Assembly (NCBI GenBank): GCA_964477485.1
Contig: CAYZEE010000034.1
Span: forward strand, 1-11,080
DNA length: 11,080 bases
Source: CAYZEE01 sp964477485
GTDB taxonomy: Bacteria > Patescibacteriota > Microgenomatia > Levybacterales > UBA12049
Reading direction: 5' to 3'
Shown here: positions 6,594-11,080 of the stretch, in pieces
Numbering within the stretch: position 1 is the stretch's first letter
How the letters are laid out: each line of letters starts with the position of its first letter
Notes under the pieces: model-generated
Databases searched by the model: none
Seen by the model: only the letters and a program-made list of their open reading frames with translations
What the model was told of the DNA's origin: nothing
Position numbers and translations under genes: made by a program

Positions 6594-7070
6594 TTATTTC
6601 TCCGGCAGCGGTCCGGACTCAAATTCTGTGTACGGCTGTGTTTCGCTCCAAGTCTCGTTGAAAGTCCACGAACCGGCTTTGTACGTAAAGTCACCCGCTG
6701 TTGGCCCACCATTTGGCCAGGTAGACCAGGTTAAGGTTCCATGGAAACTTCCATTAACCGGGTGCAATAATGGCACTGATCCTGTATTGTTTCCCATGGG
6801 ATCGCAGTACGCCGCAAACGTACCCTGCATCGCATAGACCCCATCACGATAATGTACTGGATAGGTGTCGATCGCCCAAGCATTGAAGTCGGAGCCATTG
6901 CTCCAAGTGACGGGAATACAGCCATGAGATGCCCAATCACCTACGTTGTGCAAGACGATGCCTGTCTGAACGGATGGTTGGTGTGAGTTCTTGGGAGCTA
7001 TAGCAAACGCTCCTGCGGCACTTGCTAAAAGAAAACCTGCTGCTGCTGCACCAATTATAAATTTTTTCAA
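6594..7070 (-). CDS. Secreted Trp-rich beta-type protein, 158 residues, unknown function
   Basis: Exported protein of no recognised family. From the TTG at 7070 the N-terminus is MKKFIIGAAA followed by a small-residue hydrophobic core to AGAFA (19-23), a textbook signal peptide with likely cleavage after about residue 23. The mature part (about 135 residues) is polar, with seven Trp, many Gly/Ser/Thr/Asn and two Cys (C51, C89) that could form one disulfide. This composition suggests a compact beta domain. The start is decided by the ribosome binding site: AGAGGGGG (7086-7079) is 8 nt from TTG 7070, whereas the GTG at 7079 would lie within it. A strong terminator follows the gene. The Shine-Dalgarno, signal peptide and own terminator suggest substantial expression. 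Binding, adhesin or envelope-coat roles are possible but not shown. Confidence 0.82.
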   Translation of the reverse strand: MKKFIIGAAAAGFLLASAAGAFAIAPKNSHQPSVQTGIVLHNVGDWASHGCIPVTWSNGSDFNAWAIDTYPVHYRDGVYAMQGTFAAYCDPMGNNTGSVPLLHPVNGSFHGTLTWSTWPNGGPTAGDFTYKAGSWTFNETWSETQPYTEFESGPLPEK

Positions 7071-7078
7071 TTTTCTCA

Positions 7079-7086
7079 CCCCCTCT
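7079..7086 (-). promoter_or_regulatory. Ribosome binding site fixing a TTG start
   Basis: AGAGGGGG on the minus strand lies 8 nt before TTG 7070 and overlaps the alternative in-frame GTG at 7079. Only the TTG has workable spacing. Confidence 0.7.
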
Positions 7087-7198
7087 TTTTAAAGGTTTTA
7101 TTAAGCAGAATTAATAAGAATTTAAAGTTTATGGGAAGAAAAATTAGAATGAAGAGGATAAAGAGAATATTTAATCCTGCGATTAACATCGTTCATTT

Positions 7199-7227
7199 AA
7201 CGTAACAGAATGCCTGTTTTTTGTCAA
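7199..7227 (-). promoter_or_regulatory. Possible promoter of the secreted-protein gene (TTGACA, 17 nt, TACGTT)
   Basis: On the minus strand a consensus TTGACA (7227-7222) overlaps the TGA stop of the upstream gene. After 17 nt comes TGT-TACGTT, an extended but weak -10. A start near 7192 would give a leader of about 120 nt, long for this window. The leader (7071-7192) is AT-rich with no clear fold that I can see. Other AT-rich -10-like sites inside the leader cannot be excluded. Confidence 0.4.
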
Positions 7228-7895
7228 TACTTAACTCGCGGAGACTCGGATGTTTGTCTCTCGTCCCAGTCTGCCAGTTTTCTGGTTAATGTTGGTTGCA
7301 TGTAGGCAATATGCCGATATTTCGTAACTTGTTCTCCTCTTTGAGACCACATTTCCTTTCTGCAAATTCTCAAGTCGGCAGACTGCGATAATCTTCCCAG
7401 TAGATTTCTTAGTTCATCAATCGTATTTACGAATATTTGAGTTGCAGGTCCGGATCTTTCAACAAGATAAACTCCTTGCCTTGTTAGCCCAGTCATTACA
7501 TTTTCACTGAAATTCAGGTGCGCTACAGAGTTTTGACCGAACTGTTCGATATGGGCTCTATCAATGTTTAAAAGTCTAATTGCGGCATCTGAAAAAAGGG
7601 GCATATCGGAAGGATTAAGAGTATCGAAATTAAGATATCCGTCTTTCCCTCTAAATACTTTTCCGATTACCTTTTCCGAAGTATCGCCTGGATTTATGCC
7701 ATAAGTTTCTCTGAATTTCTCTTTCTCTTTCTCTAATAATTCCTGATGTGCTTCTGTTAAGCTGTTTACCAATGAACGGAATTGAGTGATAAGAAAGTTT
7801 CTTCTGCCCGGAGAAGCATGTTTAAATGAGTCCAATAGTTCTTTAATAGATGGTGGTGGATTATTATCTCCGTCTTTATGTTCAGTTGAAGCCAT
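7224..7895 (-). CDS. Unrecognised soluble protein, 223 residues
   Basis: I do not recognise this protein. From ATG 7895 it begins with a polar segment rich in Pro, Asp and Asn (about 2-16). A charged helical region follows to about 65, with EAHQELLEKEKEKFRETYG as a likely amphipathic helix. The remainder is mixed, including DMPLFSDAAIRLLNIDRAHI, TGLTRQGVYLVERSGP and a basic C-terminal part with MWSQRGEQVTKYRHIAYMQ. There is no signal peptide or membrane helix. An in-frame ATG at 7913 is rejected because it sits within the -10 element (TAAAATG); ATG 7895 lies 16 nt after that element, giving a short leader of about 9 nt. It is divergent from the carboxypeptidase gene, and the downstream secreted-protein gene has a TTGACA overlapping this gene's stop codon. 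Confidence 0.68.
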   Translation of the reverse strand: MASTEHKDGDNNPPPSIKELLDSFKHASPGRRNFLITQFRSLVNSLTEAHQELLEKEKEKFRETYGINPGDTSEKVIGKVFRGKDGYLNFDTLNPSDMPLFSDAAIRLLNIDRAHIEQFGQNSVAHLNFSENVMTGLTRQGVYLVERSGPATQIFVNTIDELRNLLGRLSQSADLRICRKEMWSQRGEQVTKYRHIAYMQPTLTRKLADWDERQTSESPRVKY

Positions 7896-7911
7896 AAGAT
7901 TGCGTACGGGC

Positions 7912-7940
7912 ATTTTAACATAGCAGACCGGTTATCGCAA
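7912..7940 (-). promoter_or_regulatory. Promoter of the 223-residue gene (TTGCGA, 17 nt, TAAAAT)
   Basis: On the minus strand TTGCGA (7940-7935), a 17-nt spacer and TGT-TAAAAT (-10 at 7917-7912) form a good extended promoter. The -35 lies between two ACCGGT palindromes at 7927-7932 and 7945-7950. Confidence 0.55.
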
Positions 7941-7949
7941 CGCTACCGG

Positions 7950-7980
7950 TTGACACAGTAGTTTTCTAATTTGATAGAAT
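7950..7980 (+). promoter_or_regulatory. dacA-type gene promoter (TTGACA, 19 nt, TAGAAT)
   Basis: Consensus TTGACA (7950-7955) and TG-A-TAGAAT (-10 at 7975-7980) are 19 nt apart, slightly long, with the TGn extension compensating. The -10 ends 8 nt before the ATG at 7989, implying a leaderless mRNA. The -35 abuts the second ACCGGT palindrome (7945-7950). Confidence 0.6.
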
Positions 7981-7988
7981 AAAGATTC

Positions 7989-8951
7989 ATGAAGAAAATT
8001 CGAATCTTTATCGCAATATTATTTTTTTTGATTATAGCTGCTTTGATATATTTTGCTATTCGTCTGAAAGACACTAATAAACAGTCTATGCTCTCGCCCC
8101 TGCCAAATTTTCTAACAATATTTGACAACAACGAAGTGTCGACTATTAATATATGGAGGCCAAATCTTGATAATGAAGTAATAGCTGATATTAAAAAACC
8201 TGATGTTTCAGCTGTTTCGGCATTGGTTTATGATTTAACTACCAACAGGGTTACTTTTTCCAAAGAGCCTAAAAGAAGGCTCCCAATGGCTTCTCTGACG
8301 AAAATTATGACAGCAATTATAGCTCTTGAGAACCAGAAAAATGACGATAGATATCTTGTGACAAAAGAAGATTTGGTTGGTGAAGACAGCATGGGTCTTG
8401 ATGCGGGCGAGGTTTTATCTCTCAGGCAGCTTCTCTATGGGCTCATTCTTCATTCTGCAAATGATGCCGCAGAAACGCTGGCGAATAATTTTTCCGGAGG
8501 CAGAGAAAAATTCATAGACGCAATGAATAAAAAATCAAAGACGCTTGGACTTTTGAGTACAAATTTTACCAATCCGACAGGACTTGAAGGAGACGGCAGG
8601 CAATATACTACAGCCTATGATCTTCTTGTGATGACCCGTTTTGCGCTTCTTAACTTTCCGGTTTTTGACAAAGTGGTTTCCACCTTTGATTATAATATTC
8701 CACAGACTGATACTCACAAAGCCTACTCTCTTGAAAACGAGACAAATTTACTCACAAGCTATCCTGGCGTTGAGGGAGTTAAGACAGGCTATACGCCTGA
8801 GGCAGGGCTTTGTCTAGTAACCTATCTTAACTACGATGGACACAAGGTTGTCGGGATAATACTTGGAAGCGATAACAGAAGAGATGAAATGAAACAACTT
8901 CTGGATTATTCTTTGAGAGCTGAGGGAATAAAACCGCCAAACCATGGTTGA
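7989..8951 (+). CDS. D-alanyl-D-alanine carboxypeptidase (PBP5/DacA-like, peptidase S11)
   Basis: A 320-residue serine-type D,D-carboxypeptidase that removes the terminal D-Ala from peptidoglycan pentapeptides, limiting cross-linking. All three penicillin-binding active-site motifs are present: SLTK (102-105, nucleophile S102 and K105), SAN (156-158) in LHSANDAAE, and KTG (265-267) in GVKTGYTPEAG. Residues 5-24 form one hydrophobic helix after MKK and probably anchor the protein in the membrane. The length is shorter than E. coli PBP5 (about 400). There is no room for the usual C-terminal beta domain and amphipathic membrane helix after residue 320, so anchoring appears to have moved to the N-terminus. 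The ATG is 8 nt after TGATAGAAT with no Shine-Dalgarno. The tRNA-Leu promoter begins 5 nt after its stop. Confidence 0.93.
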   Translation: MKKIRIFIAILFFLIIAALIYFAIRLKDTNKQSMLSPLPNFLTIFDNNEVSTINIWRPNLDNEVIADIKKPDVSAVSALVYDLTTNRVTFSKEPKRRLPMASLTKIMTAIIALENQKNDDRYLVTKEDLVGEDSMGLDAGEVLSLRQLLYGLILHSANDAAETLANNFSGGREKFIDAMNKKSKTLGLLSTNFTNPTGLEGDGRQYTTAYDLLVMTRFALLNFPVFDKVVSTFDYNIPQTDTHKAYSLENETNLLTSYPGVEGVKTGYTPEAGLCLVTYLNYDGHKVVGIILGSDNRRDEMKQLLDYSLRAEGIKPPNHG

Positions 8952-8955
8952 CTTG

Positions 8956-8964
8956 TGGTAAAAT
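8956..8964 (+). promoter_or_regulatory. Extended -10 promoter of tRNA-Leu
   Basis: TG-G-TAAAAT ends 8 nt before the first tRNA base at 8973, matching initiation close to the mature 5' end. It is identical to the element at 3115-3123. Confidence 0.5.
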
Positions 8965-8972
8965 AACATATA

Positions 8973-9055
8973 GCCGCGGTGGTGGAATGGTAGACACGAA
9001 GGCCTTAAGAGCCTTTGTCGGCAACGACGTGAGAGTTCGACTCTCTCCCGCGGCA
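8973..9055 (+). tRNA. tRNA-Leu(TAA)
   Basis: An 83-nt class II tRNA. The acceptor stem GCCGCGG (8973-8979) pairs perfectly with CCGCGGC (9048-9054), with discriminator A at 9055. The anticodon arm is AAGGC-CTTAAGA-GCCTT with anticodon TAA. A long variable arm contains GTCG-GCAA-CGAC and the T arm is GAGAG-TTCGACT-CTCTC. CCA is not encoded (CTG follows), so it must be added after transcription. UAA reads leucine codons UUA and UUG. Confidence 0.97.
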
Positions 9056-9154
9056 CTGATATTCACTTGCTTTAGCTAGTTGCACTTCGCTAAAGAGCGT
9101 TTCATTAGTGCAAGCACTAAGGTTAGATTGCAAAGCAAGGAATGTCAGTCATAT
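9056..9154 (+). repeat. Inverted-repeat-rich spacer between tRNA-Leu and tRNA-Pro
   Basis: These 99 nt contain several nested or competing inverted repeats. They are CTTGCTTT (9066-9073) with AAAGCAAG (9132-9139), CTTTAGC (9070-9076) with GCTAAAG (9089-9095), TTGCACT (9080-9086) with AGTGCAA (9107-9113), CGCT (9088-9091) with AGCG (9096-9099), and the near-palindrome TTAGTGC-AA-GCACTAA (9105-9120). There is no reading frame of note and no terminator U tract. If the two tRNAs are co-transcribed, this becomes a folded spacer that could guide processing or be a small RNA. It could also be a degenerate repeat element. Confidence 0.6.
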
Positions 9155-9226
9155 CGGAGTGTAGTTCATCGGTAGAACGCTCGGTTTGGGACCGAGAAGT
9201 AGTGGGTTCAATTCCCTCCACTCCGA
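9155..9226 (+). tRNA. tRNA-Pro(TGG)
   Basis: A 72-nt tRNA. The acceptor CGGAGTG (9155-9161) pairs with CACTCCG (9219-9225) and the discriminator is A (9226). C1-G72 with A73 is the usual bacterial proline identity set. The anticodon arm is CTCGG-TTTGGGA-CCGAG with anticodon TGG, and the D stem is GTTC/GAAC. The T arm GTGGG-TTCAATT-CCCTC has one T-T mismatch (9203 with 9217). CCA is not encoded. TTTTT follows at 9228-9232, and the next gene's ATG is only 11 nt downstream. Confidence 0.95.
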
Positions 9227-9237
9227 CTTTTTAAAAT

Positions 9238-10107
9238 ATGGAGAAGGAACCACCACTGTTAAAAAATACTGAACAAAAACCTTCATTTCTGCAAAGGACG
9301 ATGTTAAGAAATGTCGCTTTGGCAATTGGGGTTGCATTTGTCGTTGATAAAGCTGTCTTGGGTCCAAGCTTAAGACCTGAAGGACGTAAGCTTCTAAGAC
9401 GCCTTGTTGTAAGAACATGGAAAGGTGAAAGAGTTTCGATCGCAAAAGAAGTTTCAGGCCTTCTGGATTACTGTGAGCTTTCAATTAATGTTACCGGTGA
9501 GCAGAATATTCCCCCAAGCGGGCCTACTATTTTTGTAACAAATCATACGTATGCGCCGCTTCGTAATGTCGGACAATTTTTCAGAATGGCGCAAACCGGG
9601 TATGAAGCAAGATCAGGCGTTGCAGATGATTACGTGCGGGAACCTTATCTTATTGTACAGAGAGGATTGTCCAGGCGTTTTATAGGAAGAGCCAGCGCAG
9701 TTTTTTATGATAATGTAGCTGGCGGATCGTTGGGATGTGAGATCGTAGAGATTGCGAAATATAAAAAAAGCGAAAACGGAGAAACAGATATAATCATAAA
9801 CCATCAGGGACTCAAAGAGAGCGCTATACAGAGAATAGCCGCAGGCGGCGCATCAATATGGATGCCTCAAGGTAGAGAAAAAGAGCCTGAAGATTTTAAT
9901 TTCCCTGAAAGAAACGGATATCTGAGAAGAATAGTTAAGGCGGAGCCTTATGTTCAAGTGGTACCAGTTTGTCAAATTCCTGATACCAGCGGAAATGTAA
10001 AACTTATTTATGGGCCGGCAGATGATGTAAAGAGCGTACTGGCTCATGGAGGAATTCAAGAGTTTGCTCTTACGCATATTGCTCCTTTGAGGCAGTCTGG
10101 TTTATAA
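9238..10107 (+). CDS. PlsC-like (lysophospholipid acyltransferase fold) protein with degenerate active site
   Basis: A 289-residue protein whose middle resembles glycerolipid acyltransferases (PlsC/LPLAT). IPPSGPTIFVTNHTYAPLR (91-109) matches the 'GPxIxVxNHxxxxD' block 1, but the aspartate of HX4D is absent: after H103 the sequence is TYAP-L-R. RRFIGRASAVFYDN (146-159) fits block 2, and GGASIWMPQGREKEPE (203-218) fits the 'FPEGTRS' block 3, also altered to MPQGRE. AEPYVQVVPVCQI (235-247) fits the following strand. A hydrophobic stretch at 24-42 may associate with membrane. It may therefore be a divergent or inactive acyltransferase homologue; family assignment is moderate. Its ATG lies 11 nt after tRNA-Pro, so it may be expressed by processing of a joint tRNA-mRNA transcript. 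ATG 9301 (residue 22), with AAGGA just before it, is an alternative start. Its stop codon overlaps the tRNA-Gly -10 element. Confidence 0.62.
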   Translation: MEKEPPLLKNTEQKPSFLQRTMLRNVALAIGVAFVVDKAVLGPSLRPEGRKLLRRLVVRTWKGERVSIAKEVSGLLDYCELSINVTGEQNIPPSGPTIFVTNHTYAPLRNVGQFFRMAQTGYEARSGVADDYVREPYLIVQRGLSRRFIGRASAVFYDNVAGGSLGCEIVEIAKYKKSENGETDIIINHQGLKESAIQRIAAGGASIWMPQGREKEPEDFNFPERNGYLRRIVKAEPYVQVVPVCQIPDTSGNVKLIYGPADDVKSVLAHGGIQEFALTHIAPLRQSGL

Positions 10108-10108
10108 T
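10103..10108 (+). promoter_or_regulatory. -10 element of tRNA-Gly overlapping a stop codon
   Basis: A perfect TATAAT ends 9 nt before the tRNA-Gly 5' end and contains the TAA stop (10105-10107) of the preceding gene. The -35 position holds only TTGCTC at 18 nt spacing, a weak match. Confidence 0.6.
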
Positions 10109-10117
10109 AGAATCCGT

Positions 10118-10188
10118 GCGGGATTAGTTGATCGGTTCAACATTTGCTTTCCAAGCAAAAAAGAGGGGTTCGACTCCCCTATCCCGCT
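10118..10188 (+). tRNA. tRNA-Gly(TCC)
   Basis: A 71-nt tRNA. The acceptor GCGGGAT (10118-10124) pairs with ATCCCGC (10181-10187), with discriminator T (10188), as usual for bacterial glycine tRNA. The D stem is GTTG/CAAC, the anticodon arm TTTGC-TTTCCAA-GCAAA with anticodon TCC, and the T arm AGGGG-TTCGACT-CCCCT. CCA is not encoded (CAG follows). The anticodon is TCC, not TCA, so it is not the UGA-reading glycine tRNA of recoded CPR lineages. Confidence 0.97.
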
Positions 10189-10210
10189 CAGCATGATCAT
10201 AAATAAAAAT

Positions 10211-10286
10211 GCGCTTGTAGCTCAATGGACAGAGCAACTCCCTTCTAAGGAGTAGGTTGCGTGTTCGACTCACGCCAGGCGCGCCA
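10211..10286 (+). tRNA. tRNA-Arg(TCT) with encoded CCA
   Basis: A 76-nt tRNA. The acceptor GCGCTTG (10211-10217) pairs with CAGGCGC (10276-10282) through one G-U wobble, with discriminator G (10283) and CCA encoded at 10284-10286. The anticodon arm is ACTCC-CTTCTAA-GGAGT with anticodon TCT, the T arm GCGTG-TTCGACT-CACGC, and the D loop has an A in the segment ATGGACA, consistent with arginine identity. It is 22 nt after tRNA-Gly, with no clear promoter of its own, so probably co-transcribed. It is the only one of the four tRNAs here with a genomic CCA. Confidence 0.97.
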
Positions 10287-10520
10287 AGTGGGGCGCTAGG
10301 ATCGTCAAATTGATGAATAGATTGATATATCAGGTTAATCTCGGTGTTACGAAAATGAGTAAAAATAGCTCTTAACTATGGGTAAACAATTTTGGCTTCA
10401 AAATGTGTTCGACTCCCGCTTTCATCTAGAATAACTGATTGCTGATAAATATTATGTATCCTTAAACTACAATTAGTTTGTATAATTGTTGATTGGTTTA
10501 TAAGCTATGCAATACCACTT
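10287..10520 (+). other. AT-rich gap after tRNA-Arg with a tRNA-like fragment
   Basis: No gene is supported here. GTGTTCGACTC at 10405-10415 repeats 11 bases of the tRNA-Arg T arm (10261-10271) and is followed by CCCGC. Just before it, ATTTTG-GCTT-CAAAAT (10389-10404) forms a small hairpin. The fragment lacks pairing T-stem arms and an acceptor stem, so it is not a tRNA. It could be a decayed tRNA 3' part or an integration scar. Further on, AAACTA-CAAT-TAGTTT (10464-10479) is a perfect 6-bp hairpin or operator-like site next to a TATAAT (10481-10486) that no gene clearly uses. Confidence 0.4.
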
Positions 10521-10565
10521 TATACTACATTTGTCTTTGACAAAAGGCTTTTTGTAGTATAGAAT
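10521..10565 (+). promoter_or_regulatory. Fic gene promoter embedded in inverted repeats
   Basis: Consensus TTGACA (10537-10542), exactly 17 nt, then TAGAAT (10560-10565), with the ATG 8 nt downstream at 10574. This is the best full sigma-70-type promoter in the window and again implies a leaderless start. Inverted repeat arms TATACTACA (10521-10529) and TGTAGTATA (10553-10561) bracket the -35 and touch the -10. A smaller repeat TTTGTC-TTT-GACAAA (10530-10544) covers the -35. Such placement is what a repressor operator would look like. Confidence 0.65.
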
Positions 10566-10573
10566 AGTCTTAT

Positions 10574-11080
10574 ATGGATGATAAATTGCTCCAATTAGAA
10601 GCTAAGAAAAAACGATTGGATAACTATAAACCCCTCCAAAACGAGCTAGTCAGAAATTTAGAAGAATGGTTCCGTATTGAATTGACCTATACCTCAAATG
10701 CTATTGAGGGTAATACTTTAACCCGAGCTGAAACTGCTATGGTGGTTGAAGAAGGGCTAACCGTTTCTGGTAAAAGCCTAACAGAGCATCAGGAAGCCAT
10801 AAATCATGCAGAAGCATTTGATTATATTCAAACTCTAGTAACCAAGAAAAGGCAGGAATTAACTGCAAAAGACATCCTTGATATTCATAGTATTATTCTG
10901 AGTAAGATTGACGATACCAATAAAGGTAGGTATCGAAACGTAGCCGTAAGGCTGAGAGGTTCAGAAACTATTTTGCCTAGCCCTCTTAAAGTACCTGAGC
11001 TAATGGAAGAGTTTGTTAAATGGCTGCAAAGCGACAATCCCGATCATCCAGTTAAAATTGCAATAGATACTCATTATAAA
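10574..11080 (+). CDS. Fic-family protein, N-terminal part (cut by window end)
   Basis: The first 169 residues of a Fic/DOC-type protein; the frame is open at the window end. Fic proteins usually transfer AMP or another phosphate-containing group onto target proteins. The segment TYTSNAIEGNTLT (38-50) matches the (S/T)xxxE(G/N) inhibitory helix, here S41 to E45-G46, placed N-terminal to the Fic core as in class II, self-inhibited Fic proteins. LTEHQEAINHAEAFDYI (69-85), a helix pair at 98-112, then GRYRNVAVRLRGS (118-130), ILPSPLKVPELMEEF (133-147) and the start of the core helix HPVKIAIDTHYK (158-169) follow in family order. The catalytic HxFxxGNGR motif should come directly after the cut and is not seen. 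Start ATG 10574 is preceded by an in-frame TAG at 10565 and a consensus promoter. No antitoxin gene is visible upstream, in line with an internal inhibitory motif. Confidence 0.88.
   Translation, partial: MDDKLLQLEAKKKRLDNYKPLQNELVRNLEEWFRIELTYTSNAIEGNTLTRAETAMVVEEGLTVSGKSLTEHQEAINHAEAFDYIQTLVTKKRQELTAKDILDIHSIILSKIDDTNKGRYRNVAVRLRGSETILPSPLKVPELMEEFVKWLQSDNPDHPVKIAIDTHYK

Noticed and set aside
8814..9066. Minus-strand reading frames across tRNA-Leu
   Set aside because: Their peptides (with AAGESRTLTSLPTK) are the well-known false translation of the antisense of a tRNA-Leu gene, and they overlap the dacA-type gene end.
9149..9484. Minus-strand 111-residue reading frame
   Set aside because: Its C-terminal part (PLLLGPKPSVLPMNYTP) is antisense tRNA-Pro and the rest is antisense to the PlsC-like gene.
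10287..10430. tmRNA or an extra tRNA after tRNA-Arg
   Set aside because: A T-loop-like TTCGACTC is present, but there are no matching acceptor stem, paired T stem or tag-coding sequence, and the span is too short for tmRNA.
1..11080. UGA recoding as in Gracilibacteria/Absconditabacteria
   Set aside because: Several genes end naturally at TGA (deacetylase at 2530, carboxypeptidase at 8951) and the glycine tRNA has anticodon TCC rather than TCA.
1..11080. CRISPR array, transposon or phage genes
   Set aside because: No regularly spaced direct repeats, no transposase or integrase motifs and no structural phage proteins were found on either strand.

Overview
This AT-rich bacterial window (rough impression about 40% GC) carries twelve protein genes, one of them cut by the window end, and four tRNA genes. 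The style suggests a Candidate Phyla Radiation bacterium, most likely Microgenomates-like. This is inference from style: there is no rRNA or marker gene to settle it. The grounds are very compact genes, many small proteins without recognisable family, extended -10 promoters (TGnTATAAT type) lying only 6 to 10 nt before start codons so that many mRNAs look leaderless, and three of four tRNAs without an encoded CCA end. Standard genetic code fits: TGA ends several genes.

Layout. 94-2530 (+) is an envelope-type cluster: a membrane-anchored phosphoesterase, a PAP2 lipid phosphatase and a membrane-anchored polysaccharide deacetylase. 2517-3065 (-) is a YdeI/OmdA-like protein overlapping the deacetylase tail to tail. 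Divergent from it, 3134-4063 (+) encodes a probable multi-helix-turn-helix protein, convergent with glyA (4080-5381, -), the only central metabolic gene. Divergent from glyA is an unrecognised 189-residue protein (5447-6016, +). A four-helix membrane protein (6089-6514, +) with a strong Shine-Dalgarno follows, then a secreted Trp-rich protein on the minus strand (6594-7070) with its own terminator, and an unrecognised 223-residue protein (7224-7895, -). Divergent from that is a D,D-carboxypeptidase (7989-8951, +).

8973-10286 is a tRNA region: Leu(TAA), an inverted-repeat-rich spacer, Pro(TGG), a PlsC-like acyltransferase-fold gene, Gly(TCC) and Arg(TCT). Beyond tRNA-Arg lies a 287-nt AT-rich gap with a tRNA-like fragment and operator-like repeats, then the start of a Fic-family gene, which may be the edge of an accessory region.

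Together the recognisable genes point to cell-envelope work (lipid carrier dephosphorylation, glycan deacetylation, peptidoglycan trimming, possibly acyl transfer) plus one-carbon metabolism. Two initiation modes are visible: apparently leaderless starts for most genes, and strong Shine-Dalgarno starts for the small membrane protein and the secreted protein. I found no CRISPR array, transposase or complete mobile element, and no convincing new multi-gene system. The best leads are the multi-HTH protein, the structured tRNA spacer, the Fic promoter repeats and the minicistron in front of the membrane protein.
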